Of a stretch of DNA of 64,000 bases, positions 8,787-16,855 are shown piece by piece. Position 1 is the stretch's first letter; the number at the start of each line of letters is the position of its first letter. Made by a program: the position numbers and the translations under genes. The stretch lies in NCBI GenBank assembly GCA_050249835.1, contig JBFWPT010000003.1:62001-126000 (forward strand), given 5' to 3'. The DNA comes from Miltoncostaea sp050249835 (lineage in GTDB: Bacteria; Actinomycetota; Thermoleophilia; Miltoncostaeales; Miltoncostaeaceae). The notes under the pieces were generated by a model. That model was not told the DNA's origin. It did not search any database and saw only the letters and a list, made by a program, of their open reading frames with translations.

Positions 8787-9806
8787 GTGCTCCTCCACCT
8801 CGCGAGCGGGGCGGGCTGTGGCGCTAAGCTCGGCCGGGACGCGCTCGCGGCCGCGCTGGCCGTCCTGCCGGCCGTCCCCGCCGACCCGCGCGTGCTGGTG
8901 GGGCTGGAGGCCCGCGACGACGCCTGCGCGCACCTCGTCGCGGACGACCTGGCGGTGGTCGCGACGGTCGACGTCTCCCCGCCGATGACCGACGCCCCGG
9001 CCGATTACGGGGCGATCGCGGCCCTCAACGCGCTGGGCGACCTCCACGCGATGGGCGCGACCCCGCTGCTGGCCCTCGCCGTCTGCGCGTTCCCGGGCGA
9101 CGAGCCGGACGCGCTGGCCGCGGTCCTCGCCGGTGGCGCCGCCGCGGCGCTCGCCGAGGGCTGCCCGGTGCTCGGCGGCCACACCGTCCAGGCCGCGGAG
9201 CCCCTTTACGGCCTCGCCGCCATCGGTACCGCCCACCCGGACCGCCTCACCACCACGGACGCCGGCCGCCCCGGTGACCTGCTGGTCCTGACCAAGCCCC
9301 TCGGCACCGGCGTCGTCGTGACCGCCCGGGGCGCCGGCCTCGCGGCCCCCGCCGCGGTCGCCGCCTGCCGGGAGGCGATGCTGCGCTCCAACGGCCCCGC
9401 CGCGCGCGCCGCCGCGGCCGCCGGGGTGCGCGCGGCGACCGACGTGACGGGCGACGGCCTGATCGGCCACCTCGCCGGCCTGGCCGCCGCGAGCGGCGTG
9501 TCCGCCCGTCTCGACGCCGCGGCCGTCCCGGTCCTGCCCGGCGCCCGTGACCTCGCCACCGCCGTCGCGCCGTCGGGCGGCCTGCGCCGCAACCGGGCGG
9601 CGGCCGCGAAGGAGGGCATCGATGTGCCCGACGCCCTCCTCCACGACCCCCAGACCAACGGGGGCCTTCTCCTGGCCGTCCGCCCCGACAGGGCCCCGGT
9701 CCTGCTCGATTCCCTGCGCCGCGGAGGCGACCCCGCCGCGGCCGTCGTGGGCTCACTCGGCGACGGCCCGGCGGGCTCTGTCACGGTCGAGCAGAACGGG
9801 CTCTGA
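8787..9806 (+). CDS. selD: selenide, water dikinase (selenophosphate synthetase)
   Basis: Makes selenophosphate from selenide and ATP. 339 aa. The N-terminal glycine-rich loop GAGCGAKLG keeps the catalytic Cys (TGT codon) and the essential Lys; the second Cys seen in E. coli (GCGCK) is Ala here. Later family blocks are DDLAVVATVDVSPPMTDAPADYGAIAALNALGDLHAMGATP, GGHTV, TDVTGDGLIGHL and LHDPQTNGGLL. GTG 8787 lies 6 nt after TAGGAT, which fits a leaderless mRNA. No selA, selB or tRNA-Sec is visible in the window, so the use of selenophosphate (selenocysteine, selenouridine or a cofactor) is open. Confidence 0.93.
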   Translation: MLLHLASGAGCGAKLGRDALAAALAVLPAVPADPRVLVGLEARDDACAHLVADDLAVVATVDVSPPMTDAPADYGAIAALNALGDLHAMGATPLLALAVCAFPGDEPDALAAVLAGGAAAALAEGCPVLGGHTVQAAEPLYGLAAIGTAHPDRLTTTDAGRPGDLLVLTKPLGTGVVVTARGAGLAAPAAVAACREAMLRSNGPAARAAAAAGVRAATDVTGDGLIGHLAGLAAASGVSARLDAAAVPVLPGARDLATAVAPSGGLRRNRAAAAKEGIDVPDALLHDPQTNGGLLLAVRPDRAPVLLDSLRRGGDPAAAVVGSLGDGPAGSVTVEQNGL

Positions 9807-9879
9807 GCTGGCGTTTCCGCGAAGTGTTCCACTTGGACCACGGCGTGCGTTCCAACCGGGATGTGGATCCCCGCGGAGG

Positions 9880-10623
9880 CTAGGACCCGCCGTCACCCGG
9901 CATCGGTTCCGGGGCCTCGGGGAGGCCCCAGCCGCGGCGGCGGCCGGCCGCGTGGCCGAGGAAGGCGGGGCGGTCGGCGGCCGAGAGCATCAGCGGCAGC
10001 ACGTCCCGCGCCGCCAGCACCCCGAGGTCGCCGGCCCGGGCCGGGCGCTCGCCGAAGCCCTCGACGGCGTCGGGGCGTACGGCGCCGCCCGCGATGACGA
10101 ACGGGGTGGGGTCGCCGGTGTGGAGCACGGCGCCGGTGGAGGGCGTGGCGTGGTCGCCGGTGACGGCGACCACGGCGTCGTCGCAGAGGTCGAGCAGGGG
10201 GGCGAGGCCGGCGTCGATCTGCTCGATCGCGTCGCGCTTGGCGTGCGGGAGCTTGGTGTGGCCGGCCTCGTCGGTGGCCTTCGTGTGGACGTGGACGAAC
10301 CCCGCGCCCGCCGCGATGCGGGCCTGGGCGAGCGCGATGCGCCCCCGCATCTCGGCCTCCAGGCCCGCATAGCCCGGCGCCACGTCGGCGTGGGCGAGGC
10401 CNNNNNNNNNNNNNNNNNNNNNNNNNNNNNNNNNNNNNNNNNNNNNNNNNNNNNNNNNNNNNNNNNNNNNNNNNNNNNNNNNNNNNNNNNNNNNNNNNNN
10501 NCCGCGCCGGGCGAGCGCGTCGAGCACGGGGGTGCGGGCGGCCTCGGCGGGGGTCCGGTCCCCGAGCTCCGGGACGGGGCGGTCGCCGAGCCCGTCCAGG
10601 ATCACGAGGACGACGGGGATCAC
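9880..10623 (-). CDS. apgM: archaeal-type 2,3-bisphosphoglycerate-independent phosphoglycerate mutase (interrupted by gap)
   Basis: Alkaline-phosphatase-superfamily mutase interconverting 3- and 2-phosphoglycerate. The N-terminus VVLVILDGLGDRPVPELGDRTPAEAARTPVLDALARR and the C-terminal VHTKATDEAGHTK, DAVVAVTGDHATPS and HTGDPTPFVI, with the metal-binding His/Asp residues, are ApgM signatures. A 100-N gap (10402-10501) removes the middle; ApgM proteins are usually about 400 aa and only about 213 are seen here, so about 190 residues (including the catalytic Ser-containing segment) are probably missing. GTG 10623 overlaps the stop of the upstream membrane gene (GTGA). Confidence 0.85.
   Translation of the reverse strand: MIPVVLVILDGLGDRPVPELGDRTPAEAARTPVLDALARRXXXXXXXXXXXXXXXXXXXXXXXXXXXXXXXXXXGLAHADVAPGYAGLEAEMRGRIALAQARIAAGAGFVHVHTKATDEAGHTKLPHAKRDAIEQIDAGLAPLLDLCDDAVVAVTGDHATPSTGAVLHTGDPTPFVIAGGAVRPDAVEGFGERPARAGDLGVLAARDVLPLMLSAADRPAFLGHAAGRRRGWGLPEAPEPMPGDGGS
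10402..10501. other. assembly gap (100 N) inside apgM
   Basis: Run of exactly 100 N, a scaffolding placeholder. The flanks do not overlap each other. Family length suggests the true missing sequence is longer than the placeholder. Confidence 0.99.
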
Positions 10624-11108
10624 TCGCGGGCCCGCGCCGCCAGCCAGGCGTTCTCGGCGGCCGTGTACGCGGCGTCCGAGTGCTTCAGGGGGCCGAGGTT
10701 GAGCATGATGTCGCGCCCCGTGACCTTGCGGGTGTTGCGGTAGCGGTGACCCCCCTCCACCTCCTTCAGGTCCTTCACGTCGATGGCGAGCTGGTCGACC
10801 CGCCCGCCGCGCCCGAGGGGGACGCCGACCTTCTTCACCTGCGTGACCTGCTCCCACTTCACGGCGATCAGCACCTCCTGGCCGCGGACGTGCCGGATGC
10901 CCTCGGCGTCGATCACGTACGCCTGCGGGGGACCGAACGCCTGCCGGCCGAGGAGCGCGACGAGCAGGGCGAAGAGGACGCCGAGACCGATCGCCATCCA
11001 GTTGGTCGCGACGATGCCCGCGACGACGAGCGCAACCGCGATGACCGCCAGCAGCGCGACCCAGATCCGCACGCTGCCGGAGAACTCGAAGCGCTGCGGC
11101 TCGTCCAT
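10620..11108 (-). CDS. two-helix membrane protein with PH-like domain
   Basis: 162 aa. Two N-terminal hydrophobic helices (IWVALLAVIAVALVVAGIVAT and MAIGLGVLFALLVALLG) are followed by a beta-rich cytosolic part (AYVIDAEGIRHVRGQEVLIAVKWEQVTQVKKV) resembling bacterial PH-like (bPH) domains. Function is unknown. The stop overlaps the apgM start, so the two are translationally coupled. ATG 11108 is the only plausible start. Upstream is the NadM-like gene, in the same direction. Confidence 0.7.
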   Translation of the reverse strand: MDEPQRFEFSGSVRIWVALLAVIAVALVVAGIVATNWMAIGLGVLFALLVALLGRQAFGPPQAYVIDAEGIRHVRGQEVLIAVKWEQVTQVKKVGVPLGRGGRVDQLAIDVKDLKEVEGGHRYRNTRKVTGRDIMLNLGPLKHSDAAYTAAENAWLAARARE

Positions 11109-11131
11109 GCGCGGCAGTCTGCCAGTCGCCG

Positions 11132-11695
11132 TCACGTGAACGCTCCCCCGGCGAGCAGCGCCCGCAACGGGGCGACGGTCGCGGGCGGCACCATGGCCTC
11201 CCAGTCGCCGCCGCCACGCATCGCCGCCCGGATCGCGGTGCCGCTGCGACGGGGCCAGGGCGGGGGCGTGACCTCGCGCACCCGGTACCCCGCCCCGGCC
11301 AGCCGCCGGGCCTTCTCCCGCTCCCAGTCCCCCGCCACCCCGACGTACTGCACCGCCTCGAGCGGGACGTATCCCGCCCAGTGCTCCGGCCTGCCGAGGT
11401 CGAAGGGGACGATCCGCACCTCCGCCGCGGCGCCGGGGCCGAGGCCGTCGGGCGCGGGCGCCGCAAGCGCGGCCCGCAGCAGCTCCGCCCGCTGCCAGTA
11501 GGTGAGCGGGTTGGCGTCGTCGCGGTGGCGGTGGGCGCTGCGCGGGTCGGCGTGGCGGCTGCCCGGGTCGGGGTTGGTGATCGCCACGACGAGGGCGCCG
11601 CGCTCGTCGAGGGCGCGGCGCATCAGGCGCAGGTGGTCGCCGTGGACGGGCTGGAAGCGCCCGGTCACGCAGCCCGGGCCCGGCGGGTCGCTCAC
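11132..11695 (-). CDS. nicotinamide-nucleotide adenylyltransferase-like (NadM family)
   Basis: Nucleotidyltransferase of the HIGH superfamily, 187 aa, likely joining NMN and ATP to make NAD. The N-terminal CVTGRFQPVHGDHLRLMRRAL carries the (H/T)xGH element, and the C-terminal RRSGTAIRAAM is the SxTxIR-type motif of NadM and related enzymes. Between them, LTYWQRAELLRAAL and VPFDLGRPEHW match the archaeal-type NMNAT layout. GTG 11695 overlaps the acyl-CoA dehydrogenase stop (GTGA). Substrate assignment is by family only; a related adenylyltransferase activity is possible. Confidence 0.75.
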   Translation of the reverse strand: MSDPPGPGCVTGRFQPVHGDHLRLMRRALDERGALVVAITNPDPGSRHADPRSAHRHRDDANPLTYWQRAELLRAALAAPAPDGLGPGAAAEVRIVPFDLGRPEHWAGYVPLEAVQYVGVAGDWEREKARRLAGAGYRVREVTPPPWPRRSGTAIRAAMRGGGDWEAMVPPATVAPLRALLAGGAFT

Positions 11696-12912
11696 CGCAG
11701 CAGGGCGCGCGCGATGGTGTTGCGCTGGATCTCCACGGTCCCCGCCGGGATGCGCAGGTTGCGCGCCACCCGGAACAGCTTCTCCTCGGGCGAGTTGCGG
11801 CCCAGGCCGCGGGCGCCGTGCACCTGGACGGCCCGGTCGGCCACCCGGAAGAACGCCTCGTCGTTGACGAGGGCGACCAGGCTGATGAGCCGGATGGCCT
11901 CCGGGTCGAGGGGGATGGCGTAGGGGCCGAGCGCGTCGAGCTCGGCCTGCGCCTGCAGGGAGGTCGCGCGGGCCGCATACACGTCGGCGTCGATGTCGGC
12001 CAGCATGTGGGCGACGGCCTGGTGCTCGCCGATCGGCCGCCCGCCGGACGTGCGCGCGCGGGCCCGCGCCACGGCCCGGTCGCGCAGCCAGGCGCCCCAC
12101 CCGGCGCACATGCCGCCACGGCACATCCGGCGCCAGTTGATCCAGGTGAGCGCCAGCGCGAGGCCCTGCCCGACCTCCCCGACGCGGTTCGCGTCGGGGA
12201 CGCGGACGCCCTCCAGCACGAGCTCGCCCGTGAGGCCGTCGTCCATCATCGTGGGGTGGTCGGCGCCGCGGCGCACCCCCGCGGACGCCGCGTCCACCAT
12301 GAACATCGTGAGGGAGCGGCCCCCGGCGCCCGGGTCGGTGACCGCGACGACCTGGGCGACGTCGCAGAAGTGGGCGTTGGTGATCCAGGCCTTGGTCCCG
12401 GTGATGACCCATTCGTCGCCGTCGCGCTCGGCCCGCGTGCCCATGCCGAGGACGTCCGATCCGGCGCCGGGCTCGGTGTTGGCGAACGCGCACGTCGTCT
12501 CGGCGCGCATGAGCGGGTCGAGGAAGCGGGCACGGCCCTCGGGGCCGAGGTGGACGAGGTTGGGGCTCGGCCCCTCGGTCCAGGCGAGGGCCGCCAGGCC
12601 CAGGCCCAGCCCGGACCGGCGGTAGACGAGCTGCTCCACCCACATGCACTCGACGCGGGTGAGCCCGAGGCCGCCGGCGTCCTCCGGCATGTGCGGCGCG
12701 TAGAGGCCGGCGGCGGCCGACGCGCGCTGCACGTCGCGCCGGGCCTCCCAGACGGCCGGGTGCATGCGGCCCTCGGCGTCGAGGACCGGCGCCCACGGGG
12801 TGCCGGCGCCGGCCGCGGCCAGCTCCCGTTCACGGGGCTCGGCCACCTCGGCGATGAACGCCTCGTACCGGGGCAGCAGGGCGGCGACGCGCGCGGTGGG
12901 CTGGGCGGTCAT
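11692..12912 (-). CDS. acyl-CoA dehydrogenase
   Basis: FAD-dependent flavoenzyme of fatty or branched-chain acyl-CoA oxidation, 406 aa. CAFANTEPGAGSDVLGMGTRAERDGDEWVITGTKAWITNA is the FAD/substrate-binding block. RPIGEHQAVAHMLADIDADVYAAR and the C-terminal VHGARGLGRNSPEEKLFRVARNLRIPAGTVEIQRNTIAR are the other family signatures. Here VHGARGLGR replaces the usual VHGGxGY. The N-terminus (to VLDAEGRMHPAVWEARRDVQRASAAAG) is of the longer ACAD10/11-related type. First gene of a run of four on the minus strand. Confidence 0.92.
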   Translation of the reverse strand: MTAQPTARVAALLPRYEAFIAEVAEPRERELAAAGAGTPWAPVLDAEGRMHPAVWEARRDVQRASAAAGLYAPHMPEDAGGLGLTRVECMWVEQLVYRRSGLGLGLAALAWTEGPSPNLVHLGPEGRARFLDPLMRAETTCAFANTEPGAGSDVLGMGTRAERDGDEWVITGTKAWITNAHFCDVAQVVAVTDPGAGGRSLTMFMVDAASAGVRRGADHPTMMDDGLTGELVLEGVRVPDANRVGEVGQGLALALTWINWRRMCRGGMCAGWGAWLRDRAVARARARTSGGRPIGEHQAVAHMLADIDADVYAARATSLQAQAELDALGPYAIPLDPEAIRLISLVALVNDEAFFRVADRAVQVHGARGLGRNSPEEKLFRVARNLRIPAGTVEIQRNTIARALLR

Positions 12913-12973
12913 GTGACGGGCCTCCGGGGGGCGGGGCCCTCAGTCTGCCCTGCCGGGGTGGGATCATGGGCCG

Positions 12974-13678
12974 GTGACGACCCCTGCCCCCGGCGCCGTG
13001 CTGGTCTTCGAGGGCGTCCGCGTGACGGTGGGCGGCCGGGCCGTGCTGGACGGCGTGGACGCCGCGATCCCCGGGCACGGGGTGACCGTGCTGGTGGGGC
13101 CGTCGGGATCGGGGAAGTCGACGCTGCTGCGGCTCGCCAACCGACTCCTCGCCCCGACCGAGGGGCGGGTGCTGTTCCGCGGCGAGGACGTCGCGGGGCT
13201 CGACCCGCTGGCGCACCGGCGGCGGGTGGGGATGGTGTTCCAGCAGGCGGTGCCGTTCGCGGGGACGGTGCGCGACAACCTGCTCGTCGCCGATCCCGGG
13301 GCGGACGGGGAGGCGATGGGCCGGGCGCTGGAGCGGGCCCACCTGGACGCCGGGTTCCTGGAGCGCGACGCCTCCACGCTCTCCGGCGGCGAGAGCCAGC
13401 GCGCGTGCGTCGCCCGGGCGCTGATGGCGGGCCCGGAGGTGCTGCTCATGGACGAGCCCACCTCGGCCCTGGACGAGCCGCCGAAGCGGGCCCTGGAGCG
13501 CCTCGCCCGCGAGCTTGCCGACGGCGGGGTGCCGGTCGTCTGGGTGACCCACGACGGGGACCAGGCGCGGCGGCTCGCCGACTGGGCCGTGGCGCTCGAC
13601 GCCGGGCGCGTGGCCGCCGCCGGGCCGCCCGAGGCCGTCGCCGGGGTGGGGGAGGAGGGGCGCCGTGCCGGAGGGTGA
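12974..13678 (+). CDS. fetA: ABC transporter ATPase, FetA-like (metal export)
   Basis: 234-aa ATPase that pairs with the UPF0014 permease encoded next to it, a pair linked in E. coli to iron export. Walker A GPSGSGKST, Q-loop VGMVFQQAVPF, signature LSGGESQRACVARALM, Walker B VLLMDEPTSALDE and the H-loop VTHDGDQA are all visible. GTG 12974 lies 6 nt after GATCAT, consistent with a leaderless start. The 3' end overlaps the permease gene by 14 bp. The substrate is inferred only from the permease family. Confidence 0.85.
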   Translation: MTTPAPGAVLVFEGVRVTVGGRAVLDGVDAAIPGHGVTVLVGPSGSGKSTLLRLANRLLAPTEGRVLFRGEDVAGLDPLAHRRRVGMVFQQAVPFAGTVRDNLLVADPGADGEAMGRALERAHLDAGFLERDASTLSGGESQRACVARALMAGPEVLLMDEPTSALDEPPKRALERLARELADGGVPVVWVTHDGDQARRLADWAVALDAGRVAAAGPPEAVAGVGEEGRRAGG

Positions 13679-14450
13679 CGTCGGGGCCCTGGGGGTCGCC
13701 GCCTCCCTGGTGCTGGTCGCGGTGGCCGTCGCGCTCTCGTGGCGGGAGGGCCTCGGACTGGAGCGCACGCTGGTGTGGTCGGCCGTCCGCGCGCTGGTCC
13801 AGCTGCTCCTGGTCGGCGCGGCGCTGGCGCTGGTCATCGACCCGGACCGGCCCCTGATCCTGTCCTGGCTGTGGGTGGTCGTGATGCTGGCCTTCGCGGC
13901 CGACGTCGCCCGCCGCCGGTCGCCGGAGGTCCCCGGCATGGCGACGCTCGCGCTGCTGGCCTTCGCCGCCACGGGGGCCGTGGCCATCGGGGTCCTGTTC
14001 GGGCTGGGGATCCTGCCGCTGGAGGGGCGCACCCTGGTCCCGATGGCCGGCCTGGCGATCGGCAACGCGATGAGCGCCACCGTCCTCGCCGCCCGCCGCA
14101 TCACCGAGGAGATCCGCGACAAGCGCCTGGAGGTGGAGGCCCGCCTCGCCCTCGGGCAGTCCTCGCGGCAGGCGTCCCGCCCTTATGTGCGCACCGCCCT
14201 CCGCGCCGCCCTCATCCCCCAGATCGAGACGACGAAGGCCGTGGGGATCGTGTTCCTCCCGGGCGCCATGACCGGCCTCATCCTCGCCGGCGTCGAGCCG
14301 GTCGACGCGGTCCTGGTGCAGGTCGTCGTGATGTACCTCGTCCTCGGCTCGGCGGCGACGGCCACCGCCGTCGTGGCGATCGGCCTCGTGCGCCGCCTCT
14401 TCACCCCGGACCACCGCCTCGTCCCCCTGAGCCGGCCCGCCGACGGCTGA
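13665..14450 (+). CDS. fetB: FetB-like permease (UPF0014 family)
   Basis: 261-aa membrane protein with about seven hydrophobic segments. GNAMSATVLAARRITEEIRDKRLEVEARLALGQSSRQAS is the conserved cytosolic loop of FetB/YbbM proteins, and LIPQIETTKAVGIVFLPGAMTGLILAG is the second family signature. Expected to form an export complex with the ATPase encoded just upstream, with which it overlaps by 14 bp. GTG 13665. Iron or another transition metal is the likely substrate, by analogy. Confidence 0.9.
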   Translation: MPEGDVGALGVAASLVLVAVAVALSWREGLGLERTLVWSAVRALVQLLLVGAALALVIDPDRPLILSWLWVVVMLAFAADVARRRSPEVPGMATLALLAFAATGAVAIGVLFGLGILPLEGRTLVPMAGLAIGNAMSATVLAARRITEEIRDKRLEVEARLALGQSSRQASRPYVRTALRAALIPQIETTKAVGIVFLPGAMTGLILAGVEPVDAVLVQVVVMYLVLGSAATATAVVAIGLVRRLFTPDHRLVPLSRPADG

Positions 14451-14459
14451 CCGGCGGTC

Positions 14460-15419
14460 CTACCCGCGCCGCCCCGCCTGCTCGCGCAGGAACGCGGGCG
14501 ACGGCGGGTCCATCACGAGCATCTCGGGCACGGTCACGGAGGTCCACCCGTTCCTCGCCATCCACGGGACGAGGCGGTTGACGACCATCTGGGTCTGCCC
14601 GCGGTTCTCGTGCAGGAGGATGATGTCCCCGGGCCGCATCTGCGCCGTGATCGTGCGGAGCATGTCCTCCCAGCCCACGCCCTGGCTGTCGCCGCTGTCG
14701 ATGCTCCAGAGCACCTGGATCATCCCGAGGTCGTCGAGGACCCCGTCCACGACGGGTGTCCGCGCGCCGTAGGGGGAGCGGAACAGGTCGACGGGCTCGC
14801 CGGTCTCCGACGCGATGAGCTCCTGCGCCCGCGACGCCTGCCGGCGCACGGCCGCCGCCGGGAGGGCGGACAGGTCGACGTGCGCGTAGGAGTGGTTGCC
14901 GACCGCGGCGACCTCGGTCTCGAGGGCGGCCAGGTCCGGGTACGCCTCGATGCTCGTCCCGTTGAGGAAGAACGTCGCCCGCATGCCGTACCTGCGCAGG
15001 GTCGCGATGGTGTCCTCGGTGTACCGCCCGGGGCCGTCGTCGAACGTGAGGGCGACCACCTTCCCGGCCTTCCCCGGGGTCCGGTACAGCGGGACGCCGG
15101 CCCTGCGCACCGCGGCCACCGCGGCGGCGCCCTCGCCGGCGGTGGGCGGCTCCGCCCGGTCGGCGGGGGGCGCCGTCGCCGCCGGGACGGCCGCGGCCGA
15201 ATCCGTGGTGTGCTGCGCGCCCGCCGAGGGGGTGCCGTCCGGCTCGTCGCCGCCGGGCAGCAGGGCGAACGCGCCCCCCACGCCCACGGCGACGGCCACG
15301 ATCAGCCCGAGGGCCGTCCAGCGCCGTCTGCGGGCACGGCGACGCCGCTCGGCCCTCCGAGCCCGCCGGGCCTCGGGGTCCGCCGAGGGTCCGGTCCCGC
15401 CACCACCGCGCTCATCCAC
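14460..15419 (-). CDS. membrane-anchored polysaccharide deacetylase (NodB domain)
   Basis: 319 aa. A basic N-terminus (RRAERRRRARRRRW) precedes one transmembrane helix (TALGLIVAVAVGVGGAFALL), then an Ala/Pro-rich linker and a C-terminal NodB domain facing outside. Catalytic motif 1 is TFDDGPG (Asp-Asp), the metal-binding motif 2 is HSYAHVDLS, and motif 3 is FRSPYGAR; IILLHENRG closes the active site. Likely removes N-acetyl groups from cell-wall glycans. GTG 15419 gives MDERGGGG; an ATG four bases inside is out of frame. Transcribed alone. Confidence 0.88.
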   Translation of the reverse strand: MDERGGGGTGPSADPEARRARRAERRRRARRRRWTALGLIVAVAVGVGGAFALLPGGDEPDGTPSAGAQHTTDSAAAVPAATAPPADRAEPPTAGEGAAAVAAVRRAGVPLYRTPGKAGKVVALTFDDGPGRYTEDTIATLRRYGMRATFFLNGTSIEAYPDLAALETEVAAVGNHSYAHVDLSALPAAAVRRQASRAQELIASETGEPVDLFRSPYGARTPVVDGVLDDLGMIQVLWSIDSGDSQGVGWEDMLRTITAQMRPGDIILLHENRGQTQMVVNRLVPWMARNGWTSVTVPEMLVMDPPSPAFLREQAGRRG

Positions 15420-15461
15420 CGCCCGGGATCATCCCATCCACCCCGGACCGGCGCCCCGGCG

Positions 15462-15821
15462 TCAGCCCCGCGCGGGCCCACCCTCGCCGCGTTCGGCGGC
15501 CTCGCGCAGCCGGACCGGGGCGCGCAGGCGCCACGAGTCCTCGATCGCCGCCCGCAGCGTGTGCTCGTCCACCGCGTCCAGGCGCACCAGGACCATCGGG
15601 TGCCCGTCGTAGTGGGAGGTGGTCGTGTAGACGCCCGGGTCCGACTCGAGGAGGGACTCCTTCTCGTCGAGCCCGTCGCACCACACCACCAGCAGGCCGC
15701 CGTCCTGGTGCATCCGCGCGAACAGCCGGTCGGCCACCCGGAAGCCCGGGGTGCCGTAGCTCGGCTTCTCGGTCACGCGCGGGAGGGAGGTGGCGATGCG
15801 GCGGACGTCGTCCTCGGTCAC
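15462..15821 (-). CDS. MmcQ/YjbR family protein
   Basis: 119-aa member of the CyaY-like/MmcQ-YjbR fold. TEDDVRRIATSLPRVTEKPSYGTPGFRVADRLFARMHQDGGLLVVWC and the Tyr- and Val-rich DGHPMVLVRL match the family, whose role is unproven (suggested nucleic-acid binding). GTG 15821 overlaps the stop of the GlxA-type regulator (GTGA), so it is translated together with it. Confidence 0.85.
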   Translation of the reverse strand: MTEDDVRRIATSLPRVTEKPSYGTPGFRVADRLFARMHQDGGLLVVWCDGLDEKESLLESDPGVYTTTSHYDGHPMVLVRLDAVDEHTLRAAIEDSWRLRAPVRLREAAERGEGGPARG

Positions 15822-16822
15822 CGGGACCCCCCTCCGGCGGCCGTCGCCGTGAGCGTCGTGGTGATCCCGAGGGCCCCGCGCCGGTAGTCCTGGGGGGTCG
15901 TGCCCACGGCCCGCGCGAAGGAGCGGCGCATCGTCTCGGCCGACCCGAAACCCGCCTCCCGGGCCACCGAGGCCAGCGGCGCGTCGCCCGAGGCGAGCAG
16001 GGCGCACGCCGCCTCCACCCGCACGCGCTCGACGTAGCGCGCGGGCGTCGTCCCCAGGTCGCGGGCGAAGAGGCGCGCCAGGTGACGCTCGCTGAACCGG
16101 GCGCGGGCGGCCAGCGCGGGCAGGCTGTGATCGCCGGCCGGGTCGGCGGCGATCGCGTCGAGCAACTCGCGCAGGGGCGCCCGGGTCACGGGCCCCACGC
16201 GCAGGCGCACGCTGAGCTGCGACTGGCCGCCCGGGCGCTGCATGAACACGACGAGGTGGCGGGCGATGCGGGAGGCGACGCCGGCCTCGTGGTCGTCCTC
16301 CACCAGCGACAACGCCAGGTCGATCCCGGCCGCGCCCCCGGCCGAGGTGTGGACCGCGTCGTCGGACACGAAGATCGCGTCGCGCTCGACGGTCACCTCC
16401 GGGAAGCGCGCCTCCATCGCGTCCAGGAACTCCCAGTGGGTGGTCGCCCGCCGTCCGTCGAGCAGCCCGGCCGCCCCCATCAGGAAGCCGCCCACGCAGA
16501 CGCCCGCCACGCGGCGGCTGCGCGCCGCGGTCGCGGCAAGAGCCCCCATGAGAGGCTCGTCGCGGATCGTGTCGGTCCAGGTCCAGGTGCCCGGGACGAC
16601 GAGCGTGTCGATGGGGCCGGGGACGTCGGCGGCGCGGGCGGCGACCCCGATCCGGAACCCCGCAGAGCTCACGTGGTCGTCGCCGTCGTGGGATGCCATC
16701 ACCACGCGGTAGGCGTCGCCGCCCAGGATCGCGTCGGCGCAGGCGAAGACCTCCGCCGGGCCGCTCAGGTCGAGGAGGCCGGCGCCCTCGAACGCGAGCA
16801 GCATCACCGTGCGCGGGGCCAC
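15818..16822 (-). CDS. GlxA-type transcriptional regulator (DJ-1/PfpI plus AraC HTH)
   Basis: 334 aa. Residues 1-190 form a DJ-1/PfpI-like domain (TVMLLAFEGAGLLDLSGPAEVF; nucleophile elbow GVCVGGFLMGAAGLLDGRRATTHW). Residues about 220-320 form two AraC-type HTH units (ALAARARFSERHLARLFARDLGTTPARYVERVRVEAA and VAREAGFGSAETMRRSFARAVGTTPQDYRR). Proteins of this build sense small amidated or methylated metabolites. The target is unknown; the only co-transcribed gene is the YjbR protein. Start ATG? none: GTG 16822 gives MAPRTVMLL. Confidence 0.9.
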   Translation of the reverse strand: MAPRTVMLLAFEGAGLLDLSGPAEVFACADAILGGDAYRVVMASHDGDDHVSSAGFRIGVAARAADVPGPIDTLVVPGTWTWTDTIRDEPLMGALAATAARSRRVAGVCVGGFLMGAAGLLDGRRATTHWEFLDAMEARFPEVTVERDAIFVSDDAVHTSAGGAAGIDLALSLVEDDHEAGVASRIARHLVVFMQRPGGQSQLSVRLRVGPVTRAPLRELLDAIAADPAGDHSLPALAARARFSERHLARLFARDLGTTPARYVERVRVEAACALLASGDAPLASVAREAGFGSAETMRRSFARAVGTTPQDYRRGALGITTTLTATAAGGGSR

Positions 16823-16855
16823 GCGCGGAGTATGCCGCGCCGGGCTCCCCCCGCG

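Noticed and set aside
9807..9879. Possible tRNA-Sec or structured RNA after selD
   Set aside because: No acceptor stem or T-loop consistent with tRNA-Sec could be folded; the 73-bp gap holds only short inverted stretches.
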